Shown: piece by piece, positions 20,701-26,640 of the stretch
Layout of the letters: each line of letters begins with the position of its first letter
Position numbering within the stretch: position 1 is the first letter of the stretch
Assembly (NCBI GenBank): GCA_910588815.1
Contig: CAJUQY010000039.1
Span: 1 to 28,753, forward strand
Direction: 5' to 3'
Length of the DNA stretch: 28,753 bases
Source of the DNA: an uncultured Lachnospiraceae bacterium
GTDB lineage: Bacteria; Bacillota; Clostridia; Lachnospirales; Lachnospiraceae
Notes under the pieces: model-generated
Databases searched by the model: none
Seen by the model: the letters and a program-made list of their open reading frames with translations, nothing else
Told to the model about the DNA's origin: nothing
Made by a program: the position numbers and the translations under genes

Positions 20701-20923
20701 CCCCTTCGCGGGAGGAAGAATTCCTTCGGATGAAGAAGAGGAGCGGCGGCTATTTTATGTGGGCCTCACCAGAGCTAGGGAAGTGCTGATTCTCACCTCT
20801 TCCCGGGAACCTTCTCCTTTCTTGGAGGACATCTCTCCGGAACTGATGAACAGGAAAAAAATATATGCGGAAAAAAGCAGGGAATATGGCCGACAGATGA
20901 GCTTGTTTGATATGATGCATTAA
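17735..20923 (+). CDS. Endonuclease Q-like PHP nuclease fused to UvrD/PcrA-type helicase
   Basis: This 1062-residue protein joins two DNA repair enzymes. Residues 1-415 resemble endonuclease Q (TIGR00375), which cuts 5' of deaminated bases and abasic sites: PHP metal ligands DLHIH (5-9), GDFTHP with Asp41 and His44, Glu89 in TGEISS, His104, PAHIWTP (158-164), METGLSSDP and SNSDAHS (216-222), then a zinc ribbon (Cys273, 276, 289, 292) and a helix-hairpin-helix-like stretch near 365-395. Residues 472-1062 are a superfamily 1A helicase with motif I AGPGTGKT (494-501), Ia, II DEFQD (670-674), III GDKDQAIYGFRGA, IV ENYRST, V LHGAKGLEFP and VI LFYVGLTRARE. The linker carries QLSLF (418-422) and the C-terminus QMSLF (1054-1058), both matching the sliding-clamp motif. 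A plausible role is nicking at deaminated bases followed by unwinding. GAGG precedes the ATG. Confidence 0.9.
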   Translation: MYIADLHIHSHYSRATSRDCTPEYLELWARRKGIDIVGSGDFTHPAWRRELEEKLEPAGNGFYVLKREYRTGDDAAADHMQPHFVITGEISSIYKKYGRVRKVHSLILLPGLEEAKLVSDRLEAIGNIHSDGRPILGLDCHDLLELLLELCPEAVYVPAHIWTPHFSLFGAFSGFDSVEECFGDLSGYIHAMETGLSSDPPMNWRVSALDRYQLISNSDAHSPAKLGREATLFDMDLSYEALREAIQTGKGLAGTIEFFPEEGKYHYDGHRKCSLCLAPSETAKYGGICPVCGKKLTIGVSHRIEQLSDRPEGYQKTQAPVFESLVPLPELIGASLGCSTASVKAGNIYQAMIRNLGPEFSILRELPLEEIGSVSGKRIADGIGRLRRGEVIWQPGFDGEYGRFRLFTPSEIEQTDGQLSLFESQEEKPAGGKEQKRHRSLKKADRLRTETAPVLQTENAEKDKISEGGRREHVWNEKQRQAIESAERVTVVNAGPGTGKTGTLAAHILYLLETRRVKPSCITAVTFTNQAAQELRNRIGRQLGKGPAGKLQIGSFHSIAWRHLKGRGMEFSLAGESETRELVGKIRVEFGLKQSVSRILTEISNYKTGMCEPSSSLEKEVLEAYQNSLEEWGALDFDDILLEALRIAGEEEDEKRKPAGAGPFSYLLVDEFQDINPLQYQLMKAWNERGRELFVIGDKDQAIYGFRGADAGGFQKLAEDFPQVRRITLGENYRSTPQILAAASDAISKNPGGRRSLNPNRPGGALVQVVETGSERAEAIFVVKEINRLAGGIGMLEAQELFPEGEGNAWSFEDIAVLYRTHRQAAQLEECLKKEGIPFVVVGKETFLQEETVRGTICFFKALLRPDDRLTARTAFMLLQNQTAAAYEDLRDKYMPRIRRQTPRKLLEEWIKDLGLEQKEEMQKLYRTSVYYQKLPEFLESLEMGTEGDVKRCGGKQYRAGAVTLMTLHGAKGLEFPVVMLYGVGKGLLPFAGGRIPSDEEEERRLFYVGLTRAREVLILTSSREPSPFLEDISPELMNRKKIYAEKSREYGRQMSLFDMMH

Positions 20924-20953
20924 AAATAAGGCGTACAGAAATCGTACGGCGCT

Positions 20954-21000
20954 CAAAAACTCCCTCTCGGACGGATCTTGATGTCGTCTGAGAGGGAGTT
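20954..21000. terminator. Strong hairpin terminator between the EndoQ-helicase and VOC genes
   Basis: A 16-bp stem with one G-U pair: 20958-20973 (AACTCCCTCTCGGACG) with 20985-21000, loop of 11 bases. On the minus strand it is followed by TTTTTG (complement of 20954-20959), a good terminator for the epimerase-VOC operon. On the plus strand the tail (CGACGGTTTAC) is poor, so termination of the helicase transcript here may rely on the stem alone. A smaller CGTAC/GTACG hairpin lies just before it (near 20932-20948). Confidence 0.75.
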
Positions 21001-21017
21001 CGACGGTTTACCGATTA

Positions 21018-21407
21018 TTATAAAGTCTGATAAATTTCCAGATGTTCCCCGTCCGGTCCGCGGAAAGCCTGGTATTTTACGCCGTTGTCAAAGACCAGGT
21101 TATCAAAATAAATATCCGCTTCAAATTCAATGCCCAGATTTTTCAATTTTTTGCTGGTCTCTTCAATATTCTCCACTTCCATGGCGATGTGGTCGAATAA
21201 ACCGTCCTTCCGGTCCATCCATACCTTGTGCTGGATCAGTTCAATAATCAGGTTCCCGCTCTTCACGAAAGCCATCTTATTGCCTTCCAGGGATACAAAT
21301 TCACAGATGGTCTCAAAGCCCAGGACTTCCGTATAAAATTTTTTGGAACGTTCCACATCCTTGATATACAATCCGATATGGGCGACACCAGATATGCTTA
21401 CTCCCAT
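21018..21407 (-). CDS. VOC (glyoxalase/dioxygenase superfamily) protein
   Basis: A 129-residue vicinal-oxygen-chelate protein with two beta-alpha-beta-beta-beta modules. The four usual metal positions are filled: His10 (VAHIGLYIKD), Glu56 (IIELIQH), His73 (FDHIAMEV) and Glu124 (EHLEIYQ). This pattern is shared by glyoxalase I and methylmalonyl-CoA epimerase-type members. It lies 11 bases downstream of the ketose 3-epimerase gene with its own AGGAGG site, so it is the second gene of that operon. Proximity suggests a role in handling a keto-sugar or a reactive by-product (for example a 2-oxoaldehyde), but the substrate is not evident. Confidence 0.88.
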   Translation of the reverse strand: MGVSISGVAHIGLYIKDVERSKKFYTEVLGFETICEFVSLEGNKMAFVKSGNLIIELIQHKVWMDRKDGLFDHIAMEVENIEETSKKLKNLGIEFEADIYFDNLVFDNGVKYQAFRGPDGEHLEIYQTL

Positions 21408-21418
21408 GATGCTTCCTC

Positions 21419-22294
21419 CTACAGCTCAAATACGTGGCGGACAAATTCGACGGCGCCCTTTGCGTCTCTGTCCAGAATTTCTTCTGTTACATCCGGCACC
21501 AGATCTCTCCAAACTTTGATTTCGGAACCGATCGTGCCGCCCTTCATAACAAAGGGCTCCATAACGGCAGCACCCTGGTAATTGATATCGCGGAGTGCCT
21601 GTCCGATTTCCTGCCAGGGCATGCTGCCCTTACCCGGAACGCGTCTGTTCTGCTCGCCCAGATGCAGATGTCCCAATTTATCTCCGGCCAGGCGGATGGC
21701 TGCCGCCATATTGTCCTCTTCAATATTCATATGGAAGGTGTCCAGCATAACCTTTACATGGGAGCTGCCTACTGCATCGATAAACTTAAGAGCCTCCTCA
21801 CAGGTATTCATCATATATCCCTCGTAACGGTTCAATACTTCCATGCCGAGGGTAACGTCACAGTCTTCCGCCACCTTGGACAGCTTCCGCATATTCTTGA
21901 TGGCGCGCTCCGTATCCTTTTCTTTATCCATCGGCAGGGTGGGATCCAGAGGCCAGTAGGAATAGAGGCCGCCGCCCAACACCTTGATATCCATCATCTC
22001 GAGCTTCGGAAGGATCATTTCAAAAAATGCCATCGCCTTCTTCACGACTTCCTCATCCGCCGAGCATAGGTTTTGTTCCTTTGTGGGACCATATCCGGCT
22101 GTTAAAACAATGCCATTGTCATCGGCACATTTCTTCAAATCACGGATTTTTTCATCTGTTGCGTAATCTCTGGTCAATGCCGCGCAGGAAATCTCCAATA
22201 CATCGAATCCGAGTTTCTTTACTTTAGGAATATAATACTCGTAGTTTGCAGACCATTCATGAGTCCAGTATGCATTGTAAATACCGTATAACAT
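21419..22294 (-). CDS. Ketose 3-epimerase, D-allulose (psicose)/D-tagatose type
   Basis: A 291-residue TIM-barrel sugar epimerase that interconverts ketohexose C3 epimers such as D-fructose and D-allulose. It resembles clostridial D-psicose 3-epimerases over its whole length: GIYNAYWTHEW at the start, ALYSYWP-like GGGLYSYWPLDP (107-118), the catalytic Glu152 in MEVLNRYEGY, metal ligands Asp185 (KVMLDTFHMNIEED), His211 (LGHLHLGE) and Glu246 (VMEPFV), and the substrate-loop segment NRRVPGKG. All four Mn/Co ligands are present. It is first in a two-gene operon with a VOC protein, from a strong promoter. No transporter or kinase is next to it, so the sugar's entry and next step are not encoded here. 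Preference between allulose, tagatose and other ketoses is unresolved. Confidence 0.9.
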   Translation of the reverse strand: MLYGIYNAYWTHEWSANYEYYIPKVKKLGFDVLEISCAALTRDYATDEKIRDLKKCADDNGIVLTAGYGPTKEQNLCSADEEVVKKAMAFFEMILPKLEMMDIKVLGGGLYSYWPLDPTLPMDKEKDTERAIKNMRKLSKVAEDCDVTLGMEVLNRYEGYMMNTCEEALKFIDAVGSSHVKVMLDTFHMNIEEDNMAAAIRLAGDKLGHLHLGEQNRRVPGKGSMPWQEIGQALRDINYQGAAVMEPFVMKGGTIGSEIKVWRDLVPDVTEEILDRDAKGAVEFVRHVFEL

Positions 22295-22349
22295 AGTTCC
22301 GTCTCCTTTTTGGTTTTTGGTTTATATGCACAAAATTAATTACAGAAAA

Positions 22350-22378
22350 AGCATACTACAAAAGGATGATTTAGTCAA
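22350..22378 (-). promoter_or_regulatory. Promoter of the epimerase-VOC operon
   Basis: On the minus strand: -35 TTGACT (22373-22378), spacer of exactly 17 bases, -10 TATGCT (22350-22355). It lies 56 bases upstream of the epimerase start and is near consensus. No obvious operator palindrome is visible around it. Confidence 0.75.
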
Positions 22379-22430
22379 TAGCATCAAAAATAGTGCAGAT
22401 TGAAAAATCGCACCGCTCCCGTCGGCTTTT

Positions 22431-22439
22431 TGATATAAT
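22431..22439 (+). promoter_or_regulatory. Extended -10 promoter of the TfoX_N/GyrI-like fusion gene
   Basis: TGATATAAT: a perfect TATAAT (22434-22439) with the TGn extension, 33 bases before the start codon. No -35 box is seen at 17 bases upstream, which is acceptable for extended -10 promoters. AGGGAGG lies shortly before the ATG. Confidence 0.55.
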
Positions 22440-22471
22440 AGAAAAAAATAAAGGAACAGGGAGGACGTAGA

Positions 22472-23509
22472 ATGGCATCCAGAGTGGATTTTGTAGAATT
22501 TGTTGCGGACGGGCTGCGGGGGGCCGGAGAGATCACTTACCGGAAAATGTTCGGGGAGTATGGGATTTATTGTGACGGGAAGCTCTTTGGCCTCATCTGT
22601 GACGACCAGCTTTTTGTGAAGATCACAGAGGCGGGAAGGAAGCTTTGCCCGGAGCTTTCCGAGGCGCCGCCTTATGAGGGGGCGAAACATTATTTCCTTG
22701 TGGAGGATGTGGAGAACCGGGAACTGATGACGGAGTTTGTCCTTGCGACCTGCGGGGAGCTTCCGGCGCCGAAGCCGAAAAAACCGAAAGCGCCGAAGAA
22801 AGACCGTGCGGTGCGAGAGGAAGGCATATCGGGAAAAGACCCTGTGAAGCCAGGAATGGGGAAAGAAAAAAAGGCGCCGGCTTTCGATTATAAAAAGGAA
22901 TATAAGGAGTTCTATCTCCCCGGAAAAAAGCCGGGTATTGTGGCGGTTCCGAAGATGAATTTTGTGGCCGTGCGGGGAATGGGGGATCCCAATGAAGAGG
23001 AGGGCGTATACAAGGAAGCCATAGGCCTTCTCTACGGCATTGCCTTCACGATTAAGATGAGTAAAATGGGCAGCCACAAAATGGAAGGATATTTTGATTA
23101 TGTGGTGCCGCCTCTGGAGGGTTTGTGGTGGCAGGAGGGCACAGAGGGTATTGATTATGGCCACAAGGAGAAGTTTCAGTGGATTTCCATGATCCGGCTC
23201 CCGGACTTTGTCACCAGAGAAGAATTTGATTGGGCAGTCTCCGAGGCGGAGGCCAAAAAGGGGACTGATTTTTCTAAAGTGGAGTTTTTTACTTATGAGG
23301 AGGGACTCTGCGTGCAGTGCATGCATTTGGGGCCTTATGACGACGAACCGGGGACGATAGCGTTGATGGACGGGTTTGCGGGGGCGCAGGGATATGTGAC
23401 GGATTTTTCGGACGGCCGTTACCATCATGAAATTTATCTCAGTGATGCAAGACGCTGCAAGCCGAGCAATTTAAAAACCGTGATCCGGCATCCGGTGAAG
23501 AGGGGGTGA
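22472..23509 (+). CDS. Fusion of TfoX N-terminal domain and GyrI-like small-molecule-binding domain
   Basis: A 345-residue soluble protein. Residues 1-95 match the TfoX_N domain (VDFVEFVADGLRGAGEITYRKMFGEYGIY, then GLICDDQLFVKIT and PYEGAKHYFLVED). Residues 98-136 are a Lys/Pro/Ala linker. Residues 138-345 match the GyrI-like/CD1246-type family of SRPBCC-neighbouring SHS2 domains: FYLPGKKPGIVAVPKMNFVAVRG, GLLYGIAFTIKM, GYFDYVVPPLEGLWW, KVEFFTYEEGLCVQCMHLGPYDDEP and HEIYLSDARRCKP. GyrI-like domains bind small hydrophobic or cationic ligands, and stand-alone members can sequester or hydrolyse toxic compounds. No DNA-binding HTH is present. TfoX_N-only proteins are of unclear function outside competence regulation. 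Likely a xenobiotic-response protein; the exact role is unknown. Confidence 0.82.
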   Translation: MASRVDFVEFVADGLRGAGEITYRKMFGEYGIYCDGKLFGLICDDQLFVKITEAGRKLCPELSEAPPYEGAKHYFLVEDVENRELMTEFVLATCGELPAPKPKKPKAPKKDRAVREEGISGKDPVKPGMGKEKKAPAFDYKKEYKEFYLPGKKPGIVAVPKMNFVAVRGMGDPNEEEGVYKEAIGLLYGIAFTIKMSKMGSHKMEGYFDYVVPPLEGLWWQEGTEGIDYGHKEKFQWISMIRLPDFVTREEFDWAVSEAEAKKGTDFSKVEFFTYEEGLCVQCMHLGPYDDEPGTIALMDGFAGAQGYVTDFSDGRYHHEIYLSDARRCKPSNLKTVIRHPVKRG

Positions 23510-23673
23510 ACATGGGACGGACGCCGACGGGGAAATGTGAAAGGAAAATTCGTTGCACGGAGGATGGGGATGTGATAGGATAAAAACAAAAAGGAGGCGC
23601 TTCCCCTGGAAATTTGGAGGGAAGGGGCTGTCTGCGGGCGGGATGCAAATTGTGAGGAATTTGACCTGGGGTC

Positions 23674-23702
23674 TTGCGTGACGGGCAAAAATGGAGTACA
23701 AT
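23674..23702 (+). promoter_or_regulatory. Promoter of gpmI
   Basis: -35 TTGCGT (23674-23679), 17-base spacer, -10 TACAAT (23697-23702), giving a leader of about 50 bases. The preceding stretch 23510-23673 has no gene that I can support. Confidence 0.55.
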
Positions 23703-23760
23703 TCAATGTTGGAAGAGAAATGAGTTTGCTTGTCAATAGATGCAAAAAAGGAGAACGACA

Positions 23761-25302
23761 ATGAGTAAAAAACCTACAGTGCTGATGATCCTCGACGGTT
23801 ATGGACTCAATGAGAGACACGACGGGAATGCCGTCTATGAGGCGAAGACTCCGGTCATGGATAAGCTGATGGCAGAGTGCCCCTTCGTGAAAGGAAACGC
23901 CAGCGGCATGGCCGTGGGGCTTCCGGAAGGACAGATGGGAAATTCTGAGGTGGGCCACCTCAATATGGGCGCGGGGCGCATCGTGTATCAGGAGCTTACC
24001 AGGATTACCAAGGAAATCCAGGACGGAGATTTCTTTCAGAATGAGGCATTCAAGGAGGCTGTGGCGAACTGCCGGAAGAACGATTCCTCCCTCCATCTGT
24101 ACGGGCTGGTGTCCGACGGAGGCGTCCACAGCCATAACACCCATATTTATGGCCTTTTGGAGCTGGCGAAGAGAGAGGGACTTTCCAAGGTTTACGTGCA
24201 TTGCTTCCTGGATGGCCGTGACACCCCTCCCACCTCAGGGAAGGAATACGTGGCCGAGCTGGTGGAGAAGATGAGAGAGATCGGTGTCGGCAAAGTGGCC
24301 TCCGTGAGCGGGCGCTACTACGCCATGGACCGGGACAACCGCTGGGATCGGGTGGAGCTTGCCTATAAAGCCCTCACCAAGGGGGAGGGGAAGACGGGAA
24401 CGGATCCGGTGGAGCTTATCCAGGCTTCCTATGACGAGGGAGTGGGCGACGAGTTCGTGGTACCCACAGTGGTGCTGGAAAACGGCGCTCCCGTGGCAAC
24501 TATTAAAGACGGCGATTCCATTATTTTCTATAATTTCCGCCCGGACCGGGCCAGGGAGCTGACCAGAGTCTTCTGCGCCGACCAATTTGACGGTTTTGAC
24601 CGGGGAGAGCGCATTAAGACCACGTATGTGTGCTTTACAGAGTACGATGTGACCATTCCCAATAAGCTGGTGGCTTTCCATAAGGTGGAGATCACCAATA
24701 CCTTTGGGGAATTCCTGGCGGCCAACGGCATGACCCAGGCCAGGATTGCCGAGACAGAGAAATATGCCCACGTGACCTTCTTCTTTAACGGCGGCGTGGA
24801 AGAGCCCAACGCGGGCGAGGACCGGATTTTGGTCAAGTCTCCCAAGGTGGCTACCTATGACCTGAAGCCGGAAATGAGCGCTTATGAGGTCTGTGACAAG
24901 CTGGTGGAGGCCATCCGTTCCGCGAAATATGATGTGATCATTGTCAACTTTGCCAATCCCGACATGGTGGGACATACCGGCGTAGAGGCGGCGGCCATTC
25001 AGGCTTTAGAAGCGGTAGATACCTGTGTGGGAAGGGCTGTGGCTGCGCTTAAGGAGGTGGGCGGCCAGATGTTCCTCTGTGCAGACCACGGCAATGCGGA
25101 GCAGCTTATTGATTATGTTCACGGCGGGAGCTTCACGGCCCACACCACCAATCCGGTGCCCTTCATCCTGATCAATTATGACCGGGATTATACCTTGAGG
25201 GAGGGCGGCTGTCTGGCGGATATCGCCCCGACTCTGATCGAGATGATGGGGATGGAGCAGCCGAAGGAGATGAGCGGCAAGTCTTTGCTGATCCGCAAAT
25301 AA
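23761..25302 (+). CDS. gpmI: 2,3-bisphosphoglycerate-independent phosphoglycerate mutase
   Basis: GpmI interconverts 3- and 2-phosphoglycerate in glycolysis using two Mn ions and a phosphoserine intermediate. The 513-residue protein has the alkaline-phosphatase-like fold with metal-binding Asp12 (MILDGYGLNE), the catalytic Ser62 in GQMGNSEVGHLNMGAGR, the inserted phosphotransferase domain with HCFLDGRDTPP and SGRYYAMDRDNRWDR, FYNFRPDRARELTR, and the C-terminal metal sites VNFANPDMVGHTG and CADHGNAEQL. The start is ATG 23761, with AAGGAG seven bases upstream; an in-frame ATG at 23740 overlaps the ribosome binding site. The gene is monocistronic with its own promoter and terminator. Confidence 0.97.
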   Translation: MSKKPTVLMILDGYGLNERHDGNAVYEAKTPVMDKLMAECPFVKGNASGMAVGLPEGQMGNSEVGHLNMGAGRIVYQELTRITKEIQDGDFFQNEAFKEAVANCRKNDSSLHLYGLVSDGGVHSHNTHIYGLLELAKREGLSKVYVHCFLDGRDTPPTSGKEYVAELVEKMREIGVGKVASVSGRYYAMDRDNRWDRVELAYKALTKGEGKTGTDPVELIQASYDEGVGDEFVVPTVVLENGAPVATIKDGDSIIFYNFRPDRARELTRVFCADQFDGFDRGERIKTTYVCFTEYDVTIPNKLVAFHKVEITNTFGEFLAANGMTQARIAETEKYAHVTFFFNGGVEEPNAGEDRILVKSPKVATYDLKPEMSAYEVCDKLVEAIRSAKYDVIIVNFANPDMVGHTGVEAAAIQALEAVDTCVGRAVAALKEVGGQMFLCADHGNAEQLIDYVHGGSFTAHTTNPVPFILINYDRDYTLREGGCLADIAPTLIEMMGMEQPKEMSGKSLLIRK

Positions 25303-25347
25303 AATGGATGGCTCAGATGCATCTCACAAATATCAGACGGATGCATT

Positions 25348-25401
25348 AAAAAGCTCCGTTCTTTCTGAAACCGCTTCGGCTCGGAGGGAACGGAGCTTTT
25401 T
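25348..25401. terminator. Bidirectional terminator between gpmI and the Ldh-family gene
   Basis: A perfect 14-bp stem: AAAAAGCTCCGTTC (25348-25361) with GAACGGAGCTTTTT (25388-25401). The A-run and T-run serve as U-tails on either strand, fitting its place between two convergent genes (gpmI ends at 25302, the oxidoreductase ends at 25418). Confidence 0.9.
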
Positions 25402-25417
25402 CTGTCCTTTTTCTGTC

Positions 25418-26557
25418 TTAAATCCCGCTTATGCAGGCTTCGAAGGAAACGCCGGCGTATGCACCGATCATTTTCAGTTCTTCCAGCGTCTTTTCATTGA
25501 CCGGGATGCCGGTTTTTAGCTTCTCGGCCATGGATTCCATCTCTTTTTCCCCGTGGGTGTAGATTCTGGACTGTCCGTCTGCCTTTTCACTTTCCCGAAG
25601 TTCTCTGAGGAGCGTGGACATCCGTTCCCGGATTTCCTTTTTATCGCCGAACATGCCGTAATCCAAGGCCATGAAGCCAAAGGAGGTGTCGCCCATGCCG
25701 CCGTTTTCCACGTGGGGAGAGGTGTGGCCGCCGGCAAAGATGCCCGTGAAAAGCTCCGCGATGATGCCCATGCCGTAGCCCTTATGGGATCCGGTGTCCA
25801 CGGAGCCGCCGCCGATGGGGAAGATGCCGCCGGGGCGCTTGGCGTTGATGTTGTCAAGAACCCGCCCGGCGTCGGTGCAGTTGTTTCCGAATTCGTCTGC
25901 TGCCCAGCCGTCCTTCAGGGCGTCCCCCCGCTTGTTGTAGATCTCGAGCTTTCCTCTGGGAACCACCGTGGTTGCCACGTCGTACCAGAAAAAAAAGGGG
26001 TCTGCCGGCATGCAGAGGGCCAGAGGGCTGGTGCCCAGCATGGGCTGTCTGCCGAAGGTGGGGATGGCGATGGCCTCTGTGTTGGTGGAGCTGAAGCCCA
26101 AAAGATCTTCTTCGGCCGCCATCCTGGCGTAATAGCCGGCGATGCCGTAATGATTGCAGTTTCGGACGGTCACGGCGCCGAAGCCGTATTCCCTGCATTT
26201 TGAGATGGCCAGCTCCATGGCGGTCCTGGCTGTGACCTGGCCCATGGTCCGGTTGCCGTCCAACACGGCAGAGACCTTGGTTTCAAATAGAACCTGAGGC
26301 TTTGCATCCGTGTGGACCAGCCCTTTCACCAGGGAATTGTGATAGCGGATCATACGCTGTACGCCGTGAGACTCGATTCCGTACAAATCGGCGGTGAGGA
26401 TTACGTCGACGATTCCGCGGCTCTCCTCCGCGGAAAATCCGTGGCTGGCGAAAATCTTTTCACAGTAGGTTCTGACCTGTTCTACAGGTAAATAAGTATA
26501 CCCAGAGGGCACGCTGCAATGCATGCGCTCCGCGTGGGCAGTTGAGGTATATTCCAT
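25418..26557 (-). CDS. Ldh-family NAD(P)H-dependent oxidoreductase (malate/L-lactate dehydrogenase family)
   Basis: A 379-residue member of the MDH2/LDH2 family, which includes malate, sulfolactate, ureidoglycolate and 2,3-diketo-L-gulonate dehydrogenases and is unrelated to Rossmann-type LDH. Family motifs are present: GIESHGVQRM with the catalytic His64, DGNRTMGQVTARTAMELAI, VRNCNHYGIAGYYARMA, FGRQPMLGTSPLAL, PRGKLEIYNKRG and GSHKGYGMGIIAELFTG. The usual partner motif reads VVPRGKLEIYN where many members have A..GK. The start is taken at 26557 because AGGAGG (complement of 26568-26573) is ten bases away; the ATG at 26566 lies only one base from it. Third gene of the SDR-lactonase-Ldh operon, which suggests a sugar-acid or 2-keto-acid substrate. 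Confidence 0.88.
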   Translation of the reverse strand: MEYTSTAHAERMHCSVPSGYTYLPVEQVRTYCEKIFASHGFSAEESRGIVDVILTADLYGIESHGVQRMIRYHNSLVKGLVHTDAKPQVLFETKVSAVLDGNRTMGQVTARTAMELAISKCREYGFGAVTVRNCNHYGIAGYYARMAAEEDLLGFSSTNTEAIAIPTFGRQPMLGTSPLALCMPADPFFFWYDVATTVVPRGKLEIYNKRGDALKDGWAADEFGNNCTDAGRVLDNINAKRPGGIFPIGGGSVDTGSHKGYGMGIIAELFTGIFAGGHTSPHVENGGMGDTSFGFMALDYGMFGDKKEIRERMSTLLRELRESEKADGQSRIYTHGEKEMESMAEKLKTGIPVNEKTLEELKMIGAYAGVSFEACISGI

Positions 26558-26620
26558 GGTTTCCATTCCTCCTGAATATTCTTTAGCTGCAGCGATACGC
26601 CAGGCAGGAGTCCTGTCCGG

Positions 26621-26640
26621 CGGCGGTCTCAGTACCGCCG
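26621..26640 (-). other. Intercistronic hairpin between lactonase and Ldh-family genes
   Basis: A perfect 7-bp stem, CGGCGGT (26621-26627) with ACCGCCG (26634-26640), begins at the base after the lactonase stop codon. No U-run follows on the minus strand, so it probably marks transcript processing or 3'-end protection rather than termination. Confidence 0.5.

Noticed and set aside
22340..23428. 362-codon open frame on the minus strand
   Set aside because: Antisense to the TfoX_N/GyrI-like gene and overlaps the epimerase promoter; composition is that of a shadow frame with no recognisable domain.
25553..26203. 216-codon open frame on the plus strand
   Set aside because: Antisense to the Ldh-family gene; no ribosome binding site or family match.
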